The notes under the pieces: model-generated
Told to the model about the DNA's origin: nothing
The model's input: the letters and a program-made list of their open reading frames with translations, nothing else
Databases searched by the model: none
Origin: Volutella citrinella
Taxonomy: Eukaryota > Ascomycota > Sordariomycetes > Hypocreales > Nectriaceae
Assembly (NCBI GenBank): GCA_034401135.1
Contig: JAWZSP010000001.1
Coordinates: forward strand, 1,612,001-1,676,000
Direction of reading: 5' to 3'
DNA: 64,000 nt
Shown here: positions 35,201 through 46,512 of the stretch, in pieces
Position numbering within the stretch: position 1 is the first letter of the stretch
Layout: each line of letters starts with the position of its first letter
Program-made: the position numbers and the translations under genes

Positions 35201-36176
35201 CCCCACCTTGCCCACCACCCACCCTTGGCGCTGCTGGCTGGCCACATAAGGTCGCACACCTCCCTCTCTCCTTGGTCTTGCACCGGAGCTGGTCCATGAC
35301 CTGCGGAGCCCCGAGTCCGGCGGTTGCGGTCCGGTTGGTCGAAGCGTTTTCAGCGGTCCTCCGGCGCCAGACAGTCGGTCAGGCGGTGGTTGGCAATAAT
35401 AATCATAATAATGGATACACCACATTGCGAATGGGAGCCCGCCAGAGACGGTGCATGAACGAGGGAGGGATGCCTACAGTCCATCAGATGGCGAGAAGTA
35501 TCGGGGCCGCGCCTCCCGTCGATGCCGCGGTCAGCGCCACCCAGCGGTGTGCCAGCGAGTCCGGCGGCATGATGTGTATCAGGGGGTCCGCCTTGGGCTC
35601 CCCCTCGGTGAGGGGCTGAGGCGAGAGTCGCCATGATGGGCAGTCAAAGTCAACTAGCAGAAGGTTCGCGGGGGTGGTTGCGTATGTCCCTCTCAATGGT
35701 CTGCAAATCGGCAGGCAGGAGGGATATGTGCTCGTGCCGAACGTTGCCCAATGTTTTTTTATCCCTCTTTGTTCTGGGGTGCGCGCGTGTACGCAAGTCC
35801 ATGTCGATCATACTCCTCTTTCAAACACGCGCAGGCGCCAACTCCCGGTTTGGCGACAGAGGCGCTTGGGTGCCACCTAATTGGAAACGTATACTCAATG
35901 ACACTCGACGACGCAAGGGACGGAAAGCTTGGATACGATCGACGGAAAGGGTTGCAATGGGCTTCGCAACAGCCGGGAGCCTTGACCAACAAGCGGTGGA
36001 CAGGAATGCTTGATCTGGTACGAAGGCGCGGCTCCTGAGTTAGCTACCCTGAGCCAGAGTCTGGGCTATAGTTCGATAGAGACCATGTCCTTGTCGATGT
36101 ATCTGGTCTATGGGGCCGCTTGGACACACCGCAAACACACGCGGAACGCTGCTCCATGTTTGCCTGAGAGAGGAAA

Positions 36177-36193
36177 GGGGGGGGGGGGGGGGG
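36177..36193 (+). repeat. Poly-G homopolymer tract (17 nt)
   Basis: Seventeen consecutive G residues, uncommon in fungal genomes. Length could also be an assembly artefact. Confidence 0.8.
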
Positions 36194-39100
36194 ACTTGCC
36201 CCAGTGTTGTGATCAGATTGCAGCAATGCATCCTAGACCTGGCCTGCCGGGACATCTGTATGCGCGAGTATCGCTGCTCGGGTTGTAGGTACTCCGCAAT
36301 GTACTCGTGTGGCAGGCGGCCTGGGTTCATCGCGCAGCTTGGAGCTGGAGTGGGCGTAACCAGTTCCAGTCCTAGCGTGCCCGTTGGTAGATAATCACCC
36401 GCCTCCAGAGGCCATCAGGGCGCTGCGCTGCGTCCTGTGCGCACAATATGAGGTGCTTGGAGGCGCTAGCAGCTGAGGCTGATTGAAGACTTGTTTCATC
36501 CATGCTTCGTCGAGGCGGCTGCCCCATTGGGATTCAAAAATAGCATTCGAACGCTCGCGGCGCGGGTTTGCATTGCACTTCATTCACCAGGATCCCGGTG
36601 TTTCCCAGGCACGGGCGCGTCGCCTTGGCCGATAATGACAGGCGGCCGACGGTGAAGGTGGTGGTGAATGGTAGGTCAGACGGCTCGCTTGGAGGTGACG
36701 CCAAATCTGTCAATTGATTATTGTCGGGGTGCGAGTATTATTGTTCGGACGTCGCCTCAGGTGGCGTGGGCACAGGCTTCTCTCTCTTCTAGAAGGAAGT
36801 TTGGCCATTTTCGGGTTGTGTGGTATCGTGTGGCATCTGGAAGGGTGCCTGCGAATCAGGCGCCATTGGCCGACGCCTCAGCCACGGGCTGCCACAAGGA
36901 ACGTCGCTTCCTTGGACAATAGGACGCTCCTGCTGTATTGAGAACCGAGACGGGGGCAAGCAGCTACATTGCACTGGTCCGTGGGGCAACGCCTGCCACT
37001 AGAAGCATGCGGCGGCGTGCCTCAGCCTCAAACAGGATTTTTCTTATTGTCTCGAGTGGGCAGACAGTTTTGCGGGATGAACGGGATGGGGACAGCCACC
37101 GGATGGATGCGGATCTTGACCGAGGCTCCATTTCGCCCTCCACAGCTGGATCGAAGTCAAGACTCGAGACACAATACACTACTAGCAGGAATTACAGTGG
37201 CTGGCCACCTCTGTGAGTGTGAGCGGTTTCTTTGGCCACTGCGGGTTTGCCTCTGGGTCGTAAGACTTTCCCGCAAGCAAGCCTGGTCGAGGCATGATGC
37301 CTGCGCGCAGATCCTGGGCTCCCGCGCTGGCACGGCCAGGCTTTCCCCAGCTGGTAAGGCCAGCTGCATTCCATGGGCATCATTGGAGCATGATTGCCCG
37401 GAGAAGGCATGGGTAGGGACAAGGCGCCCCGTGGGAGTGGGAGTGGGAGTTGGCTTGGGATCCGTCCCGGAGCCGCAGCAGTCGTGGGCACGAGCAACGA
37501 GCGCAAAGAGCGCAAGCAGGCAGAGGTGAGGTGGAGGTGGAGGTGTGCTGCATTGCGCTTTGCTGCTCTCGTACCTATTCCGCCGTCGTCGTCAATCCTT
37601 TGAGACCAACCCCAGACGCTTCGGCCTGATGGTGGCGTCCAGCCGTTATCCCCCTCCTTCCCATCCCGATGTGCAGTGACCGAGCGCCCACCATGACAGC
37701 TGCCTGTCCTGTCCGGGCGGCCGAGCGGCGTTCTTCTCGAAGGCCTTCAGAACAGTGGCTGTTGCCTTTCCACTGGCTAGTGGTAGAACGAGATCAGCAC
37801 ACGCCCCTCCATTCTGCTCCCAACCCAGCTAGCCCGGTGCACTTGGGCAACGGCGGGCACGCATGGACGCATTTCTAATGGCCCTAATCGAGCATGGGGC
37901 CAGGGCCAGGGCTTAGAAACACGGGGCCCGGGGGGGCGCTTGGGACCTGCGACGTGCCTGCGGCAGAGCACTGAGCCTGGCGCGACGCTATGATTTCCAG
38001 AAGCCTTCCACTGCTTCGAGAAACCTTCCAGGGCGAGCTAGTACAATTTCCTATCGTCATGCATGGGCCGTTGGTGTCCCCCGCGCGGCCAACCACACGC
38101 CAGCATACCGTCGCACACCGGGGCCGTCGCCACTCTTGGAGATGACACTGGCGCGGCCCCTTTTGATGGAGAAGAATCGTCAGCGCAGCTGGCGCACCAT
38201 CTCTGGCACAGGACCAAGCCCAAGCCCAGTGTCAACACCGGAGCCATGGGCCATCACAGTCGCCAGCCCCAGCTCGCCGATTCGGCGGGACAGCCGCGCG
38301 GGCATGGGGTCCGTGCTGCCCAGTATTCGAGGCAGGCTAATGTTGTCGGGGATTATTTTGGAGGTCCTGTGCTCGTCGCGGCTGGGGGGACAATAGATCA
38401 TGAATGGACAAAGGAGCCTCTAGGCGATTTCCTCAAGGACCCAACCCAACCACTCACTGGCAAGCAAGCCCCAAAAAATAGGGCGGTTTGTACGTAGTCG
38501 GCAGATTGCAATCCCTTGATGATACACCGTCCCCATTAGGGTGACGGTTGTGGGATGTACCTTGGGCAAGCCTCGACCCAGGTTCTGTCAGAGGTATCAG
38601 TGTATCACGCACAGTGCTGGGCAGCTCGAGGGGTGATCCTGGACGCCCAGCGCTGCCCTCCTCAGATCCGATTGGGCCTGTGCCCATCCCTCGGGGGGTG
38701 GGAGGGGTCTTCTGACCCATGCGTGAGCAATCGCTACAGTAAGGTACAAACATCCCACGACAAGCAGACTTGTGCGTGTTGCGTGCATTGATTCACGGCC
38801 CCCATGGCTCAATAGGAGCCGCAGGCAGTGCAAGCGGCGTCGTACACATCCGAGACCCCTGGCATGGATGGTAGAGCCTCGAAATGCGATTCCCCCTTCG
38901 AGCACAGGCAAGGGGGTTCTTATTTGCCAGACCGAGACCAAGATTGGTCGCTTCCTACAAGGCTGCAACTGATTGCCGAGTAGCGGAACGTCACAGCAAC
39001 ACGACACATGATGACACACACCGGGGCGGTTTATCGCCTTCCGGCACATCCACAGTCCACTTGCCAGCGATTCCACCGCTAGTAGGGACGCAGGAATAGA

Positions 39101-40160
39101 GACACCCTTACTAATTAGTACGTTACCTTAGTACTGAGTAGGTCGTCTTCGCGAAGTCGCAGGTGTGTGGGCAAGGTGGGATAATTACATCGCCTCACCT
39201 AATCAATCCCGTCCGCCCCCATTTCACAGATGGCGGGTGTTGGTGGCTACCTGCCATATGTGTCATGACGGATCTGCCTTGCTCTCCTCATCATACTGCC
39301 ACATTGGGTGGTAATTAGTGACCCGGCAAGGAGGTCGGCGGGCAAGGTAAATTAATTAGGACGCCAGCTGCCTTGTCTTGACAGCCTTGCTCTGCCGACG
39401 CACCAGCCTCCTCTGGTTGTGGCTCGCTCGATCGCAATCGCCGAGATTCAAGGGTGGCGCCGCTGGAAATTGGCAGCGGTGTGGGTTGGTGATGGAGCCC
39501 CAGCCCGCGCGCGCGCAGACGTGGCCGTCGGCTCTCATGTAAGGCAAGCCACAGCCGACGCCGCGACACCACTGACACGGCGAGACAGGGATCGCGGCTG
39601 GGCACAGCAAAGCGAGATCTGCCGCCAGGAAGTGAAGTGAAAGATGGGAAAACCCACCCTGGCGAAACCCAGACCCGCGCCTGGCCTGACGTCCCAGCTC
39701 TGGCCGCCCTCCACCCCCAGCTCCACTGAATGGGAGTGCCGGGGGGGCCGTTGTCTGCGCTAGATAGCACGTCCTTGCGCGTACGCTATGAGCCAGGCTG
39801 GGTGAAACTGCTTGACAGGTTGGTTGATTGATTGCTGTGTTGTGTGGGAAGAGCCCGACGTATTCACAGGAGAGGAGAATGGATTCCATGCTATTGTTAG
39901 GCCAAGGGGGGCGTGTAGGTTGGGCGTCTGTTTGGGGGGCGCACACGCCATCATCGGCCCTACAATGCAAGGGGCTGACATGACGTCGGAGCCTGAGTGG
40001 CCAGGGGCCGCTGGTCTGCTTACCATCAGCCTGCGAGTGCTCGGGAGAGTGAGGTCACGGAGAGGCCTGTTCACCATCCCGAGGGAGAGGGCGAATTGAT
40101 GGACGGACGGGCATTATCAGAGACGACCTCTTGGTAGCGGAGCGGCGGTGCGTACAGTGG

Positions 40161-40178
40161 TGCATGCTCGAGCATGCA
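40161..40178. repeat. Perfect 18-bp palindrome
   Basis: TGCATGCTCGAGCATGCA reads identically on both strands. It sits in a cluster of CATG-containing words running to about 40235. Confidence 0.8.
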
Positions 40179-40829
40179 TGCTCATAGCTCATGATAATCG
40201 CAGCTTATGAGATGCAGCCCATGATCATGATCGCACCGAACCTGGGACGATCGCTGCGGAAACATTTTCCAATGTCAGGAGGCTGCCTGTATCGCCCAAG
40301 GCCAAGGCGAGGGAGAAACAGTCTTGCTGTCGCCTCTGCTCGCGCTCCGTATAGCATGATACTATATCTGTCACTGCTAATGGTGGTACCTGACAAACCA
40401 CTACATGCATCGACAGGGCCACCTGAATCGCATCGCATTGCATCCGCTGCGTCAGGGCGCAGCAACGGCAGGACAGAAGTCGGAGGATTGGAGACGGCGC
40501 GTTGATGCAAACGTCGGACCAACCTCTCTCGTATCAAAAAGTCCCTGTGGCATTCAAAGGTCAGGATGGCCATTGATCGGGATTGATCCATTTGTCGTGC
40601 TGCTGATTGACGGGACCCCTGACAAGCAAAACCGCCGCCAGGCCTTCCGAGGATCATTATTTGTTTGGTTTTGACACATGATTGGGGTTTACTACGCATA
40701 CGGCACGTCCCCTGTTTTCCTACGTCCAATCTGCCTGCCCAGAATCGATTTTTGATTCCATCCTTTGCTGACGCTGCTTGTAGGAATGCTCCTTTCCCAC
40801 AAAGAGCTGGACTCGACGTAACACGGGCA

Positions 40830-40860
40830 AACACACGCACACACACGCGCACACACATGC
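40830..40860 (+). repeat. CA-rich microsatellite
   Basis: An imperfect run of ACAC units interrupted by CG steps, directly before the G-tract motif. Confidence 0.75.
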
Positions 40861-40872
40861 AAACTGCCCCGA

Positions 40873-40887
40873 GGGAGGGAGGGAGGG
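40873..40887 (+). other. Potential G-quadruplex motif
   Basis: Four GGG tracts separated by single A residues (GGGAGGGAGGGAGGG), a canonical short-loop G4 pattern in an intergenic region. Confidence 0.55.
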
Positions 40888-41800
40888 TTTCGTTTGGCGG
40901 CGGGCGTCCAGTCGCATTGATTCCAATGGCACGAGAGGCATCGTTTATCCAGAGGGCTCGACAATCGTCCCTTCCCATCTGGGCCAACATTGGACAAGTT
41001 GCAACCGACCAGGGCTATCCCCAGCTGTGTCGTGCCAGGCTAGATGAGCAGGACCACCAGCTGGCCCTCCATCAGCCTGGGGCAGTCTGGGCAGACGGGG
41101 AGGGCGTGAGATTGGATGAGGCTATAGTGTCGGATTGGCACTCCATCGCTCGCACTGCCCTTCCAGGTTGCTACTTGCTAATAATTAATGCTAGTGTCCA
41201 GCACAGTGCCTGAGGACGGCGTCTGGAAGGTGGGCCCACCCGCTTGGCCCAATGGGATCAGCGCCACGGCCGGGGATCTCAACAGCCCCGACACTGTCTG
41301 CACTGTACCTCGAGCCTTGCCCGGGCTCCCGTGTCCTCCGTCCCCATTCACTCCCGTCCCGTAAGGTGATGCTTGAGGGAGGTGGTCGTAGCTCCCTTCC
41401 CCCCCAAAAGTGCGCGAGGGCCATGAATGAGAATGGGGGAGCCACCCGTTCGTTCGTTTCAACTTCCCAGGGTCATTTCCCATCGATGCTAAACCCTCTC
41501 AAGCCCCGGCCCAGCCCACCCCCAATCGCCCTAGCGAGCCAGCCCCAGCTGCTATTTTGATGGACGCACATCCACAGCAGTCATTCATTCAAGCAGACGT
41601 GGAGTACCTGGTCCGCCATTCTGCGCGCTAACTGCTAGCACTGCGTAACAGGTGAGGCCCAGGTACCACTCGACTAGTTTGGCCCCGTCGCGGTGTGTCC
41701 GTTGTCCAAGGACCAAATGGCTCCAGCGCCCACACCCTCTGTGGTGCTAGTACCCAAGGCAGGTACGCCTCCTCCACCATACACCTCCAGCACCTGTATG

Positions 41801-43359
41801 AGTGGTACTGCGTGACTTGATGCCGTACTCAAGGTACCTCGCTCTTGTCTCTGACCTGTTGTTCCATATAACTGCGCCGGCGCGTCTCTTTCTTCCCGTG
41901 ACAGAACCTTCCCCAGAAACACACCTCTCTTGTCCCTTTTCTTTTTGGCGCACTGCATCGCGACTTTGCCATTCACCTACCACTCACCGTCCCGTGCTTC
42001 ACCCTCTTGCGCACAGAACGCATCCAGACCACCTCGACCTCGACGACACACGACACCACCGCCACCGCCTCCTCCAACAAACAAAGAACCGGCCGGACAG
42101 GTATGTGACGCTCGCCTCTTCCTCGAGTCCGTGTGCCACCAGCATCCGAGAAAGAATGCCCCCTGCGCTGCCCTGTCTGTCTGCTTGCTTCCCCTTGCCT
42201 GTTTGCAACATCCATTTCATGCCGAGGCTCCTCTTTCTATTTCCCACCATCTCATCAGTTTATGTTGTTTGCTCCCCCTGTTCCGGCGCATGCAGGTGCG
42301 GTTTGAAGCGCCGCGTCGCTAGGGTGCCCGCTATTATTATTCTTTCTGCGGTTTTGGCCCCCGGCCGCACCCTGGGGGAGTTTTTTTTTCTCTCGGAATC
42401 TCCACCAGGCGCCAAGCGTTCCGCCCATGTTCACACGCCCACCACACGTCTTCACCTCCCGCCCAAGGACCCAACCTGACATAAAGACTTGGCCCCTGCC
42501 GCCTCAACTTTCGATCGAGCATCACCTCGCTTGACTCCTCAGTTGAACCTTTTACTTTGTTTCACCTTTCCCTTTTTCTATCAAATCAACTTTAGAGTCT
42601 CTCTCCTTGTCATCTGTGTCCTATCTTTTTGCCTGGCCATTTCGCCTGCCTGCCCTCCTGCCGTGGCCCACTGACGATCCTCTCGGTGACGTGGCTGACC
42701 TGGCGGTACCTGCATTTAGGTTCATTGTGAACAGACCACCCTTCGATCCTTTCTCCTGTTCGTCACCGACTTCACAAGTCGTCTTCTACTTGGCAATACC
42801 TCTCATCGCCAACCAACCTGTCGTCGTGACTCTTGCGCCTGTCGCATCTCGTTGCCAGCCATCACGATCGATCAACGCCACACTGGCTGAACTGGCAAAC
42901 CGAAATTTGCGCCGGTGAATCAACTTGTCCCTCGCCGCTACAGCACACGTCGACGGCCCTCCCTCCTCGACCCTCTTTTCGCATCAAGCGTAATCGCGTC
43001 GCCAGTCAGAAAACGACACCTCATCTTTTGTCGCGGGTCGACTTTTTCTACTACCTCTGTGTCTGCGAGACCCACGAGGCGTAATATCCACCGTCATCCC
43101 AAAACAAGGTCCACTCGTTGCACAGCTGCAAAGGTAAGCCGCATCTTCCTTCGCCCCTGAGCCTGGGTTGGAATACGAGCTTTAACCTTGCTCGCGTGTT
43201 CTACCTGTGTTGTTCTTTGGTTTCCTCGTCAGACGTTGTGCTTACCAGTAGCCACTTGCCTGCTGGTCTGGCTGACTTGGCCCTTGGGCGCGAGACGCAC
43301 CGGTAAATTGAACTTGACTAATTCTTTTCCAGGCAACGACTCGACTCTACTCCCCAGAA
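41801..43359 (+). promoter_or_regulatory. Pyrimidine-rich leader of the C2H2 gene with probable 5'-UTR introns
   Basis: The plus strand becomes strongly C/T-rich from about 41.86 kb to the ATG, as in transcribed leaders of fungal regulatory genes. A good intron lies at 43134-43332 (GTAAGC donor, GACTAAT branch, TTTTCCAG acceptor) and ends 27 nt before the ATG at 43360. A second candidate uses GTATGT at 42101 with acceptor TGCAG ending at 42295. No ORF in this stretch has family similarity. Confidence 0.5.
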
Positions 43360-44775
<1,416 letters not shown>

Positions 44776-45811
44776 GAGGCTGACCTGCACTCTTCTGAGC
44801 TTGCCTGGTCTCACTTGTCGGGAGCCCAAGACGACCAAGCTCAATGATACCCCATCTGTACTTTTGCGGCCTTTGATTTCTACCCAGCGCGTCTGTTTTG
44901 ACGCCGTTTTTGCCAGGCGTTTTTCTCTCTTGGGCTGGACCTTGGCACCTCGGACAAAAAACTGCATGATTGCGGAAATTACAAGCCCATTGGTCGCCTA
45001 ATACTATTACCCCCTAGACCGTTGGGCTCCCTCCTTGAAGGAGCACGTTTGGAACGCCGATAATCTCTTCTTTTGTTTTTGTTCTTCTTCCATTTGCACC
45101 GATTGCCATTTCAGGTCGTCGAAGACACTTTCCTTTGTTCAAGTTTGCGAAATAGACTGGCGGCCGGCAACCTCATGACGATGGACAGACGGGACAGTCT
45201 GCACGATGCTCAAGGGAAGGTATTGGGAGGGATGAAACGGGAGTTTACACCGGAAGCTCTGGGTTGCTTTCCGCCGGGGGAAGCAAACTGCTGAACGCGA
45301 TGGAAACTACAAGACACTGGATTGGTTCTGTATTTGATATTTAGACACGGGAATCGGGGATCGGACACACCACACCACATACTATAGACTTGCGAATACT
45401 GATTTGACTGGACCTTTTTTGCACAACCTGAGCGCACCGACCATAAGATGATGATATGGAGATGCATGTTGGCTGGACGTTGCCGGCGCCGGTCGCCCCG
45501 CCTCTCCTCCAGCTGAGACGGCAATAAGACGTTGCGCCCTGCATCCATCTCGTTGCTTTTTCTCACCGGCCTTCCTTTGCCTTGCGTTGCTTGATGCGAG
45601 TGAGCACTCTTGGCACTAAACGGGCGTGGTTTGGGGTTGCACAAGAAAGCCTCCTGCACGCTACGCTATTCCTGCGACGTGCAGCTAACAGATGCGTGCC
45701 AGAGAGGTGACACGCTCTGCCGGTTGCAGGAATGATAACGTCTGGGAAAGTGTTTTTATAACCATTGTGAGAGAGGGGCAGTAGCTGGAGCATTATGAAT
45801 TATATTAATTA
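44776..45811. other. 3' flank of the C2H2 gene
   Basis: The first several hundred bases look like 3' UTR (T-rich stretches near 45070-45110). No further gene was recognised. Confidence 0.5.
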
Positions 45812-46043
45812 TGTTGGAAGGATTTCTCGTGAGAATCTACATAGTCTGGCTACGACTAGAAGCTCTGGACGGTGGATTCGGGTTGATTGCATTGATTATT
45901 ACTAAGTACTAAGCTACTAGCTAATTATTCTGTCCCTTCCGGTGTAGGATTTAGTGTATAGATCTAGGTATATATATTGTGAGACACGTAAATAGTTATA
46001 TGAGTGCGGCTTAGCGCAGTCAACGCTCTGGGGTGTCTGTGGC
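45812..46043 (+). repeat. AT-rich stretch, possible retroelement LTR remnant
   Basis: Begins with TGTTGGAAGG, like the TGTTGGAA start of many Ty1/copia LTRs, and is clearly AT-richer than its surroundings. It lies just upstream of a copia RNase H relic. No matching second LTR end or target duplication could be defined, so this is tentative. Confidence 0.25.
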
Positions 46044-46226
46044 TGGAGTCCCTCCATGGCTGGAGTCCTCAATAGCCGCCACCATGCCCGCGAAGGTGTG
46101 GCGAACGAGGTCAAAATGGTGTAGTGCCCAACGGACAAGATGGCTGCCGACGTCCTGACCAAGCCGCTCAATGGCCCAATGCATCAGGAAGCCGTTGAGC
46201 TGTTGAAAATGACAGAGTTGCGATAG
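46044..46226 (+). pseudogene. Decayed Ty1/copia polyprotein C-terminus (RNase H tail)
   Basis: Frame 46044-46226 reads RHH (46077-46085), then a CPTDKMAADVLTKPL block, and ends at TAG 46224-46226. The pattern of RHH..V, then CPT..M.AD.LTKPL, is the end of the copia-type RNase H domain. An in-frame TAG at 46122-46124 sits where an aromatic residue normally precedes CPT. No reverse transcriptase or integrase sequence is visible upstream, so this is a truncated, inactive relic. Confidence 0.7.
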
Positions 46227-46248
46227 AACGATCTTCTAGAGAAGCGGT

Positions 46249-46278
46249 CACGTGAAATATCACGTGACATTTCACGTG
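46249..46278. repeat. Three CACGTG palindromes in 30 bp
   Basis: CACGTG occurs at 46249-46254, 46261-46266 and 46273-46278, exactly 12 bp apart. It lies directly after the copia relic; it may be part of an LTR or an E-box-like binding array. Confidence 0.75.
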
Positions 46279-46359
46279 ACTTGACAGCGATCCACTTTCC
46301 TGTACACTGAATTATTGGTACCATCATGAGGCGAAGGCCAACATCAGCAGCCTCGGAAG

Positions 46360-46512
46360 CTTGCAACAACAAGTCCTCGCAGCAGCTCTCGCAACTGCTT
46401 CCAGCAACAGGGCCCCCGACGTAGCCCCTTATTGGCCTGTTAATGCAAGCCGTTGCCAGCTTCTGCGAGAGCCCGGTTGGTGCAAGCTGCTGCCGGGGCT
46501 TGTTGTTGCAAG
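46360..46512. repeat. Inverted repeat with 28-nt arms
   Basis: The left arm 46360-46387 and right arm 46485-46512 are reverse complements at about 25 of 28 positions, each holding CTTGCAACAACAAG or its complement and a GCAGCAGCT end. The loop is about 97 nt. It could be a small non-autonomous element or a hairpin left from the retroelement insertion. Confidence 0.6.

Larger units (their letters stand above)
32219..41800. other. Large gene-free stretch upstream of the C2H2 gene
   Basis: About 9.6 kb without a recognisable protein gene on either strand. Open frames up to about 260 codons exist but have repetitive, Arg/Cys/Ser-biased translations, no family motif and no sensible splice partners. 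Composition is not AT-rich, so it does not look like heavily RIP-mutated repeat DNA. It contains a 17-nt poly-G tract (36177-36193), an 18-bp palindrome (40161-40178), a CA-rich microsatellite (about 40830-40860) and a four-tract G motif (40873-40887). It may be a long regulatory region or host non-coding transcripts. Confidence 0.55.

Noticed and set aside
40205..40990. 261-codon minus-strand frame in the gene desert
   Set aside because: Its translation includes a Cys/Val run from the CA microsatellite, has no family motif and no splice partner.
45812..46226. A complete copia retrotransposon
   Set aside because: Only the RNase H tail is recognisable; no gag, integrase or reverse transcriptase and no paired LTRs are present.
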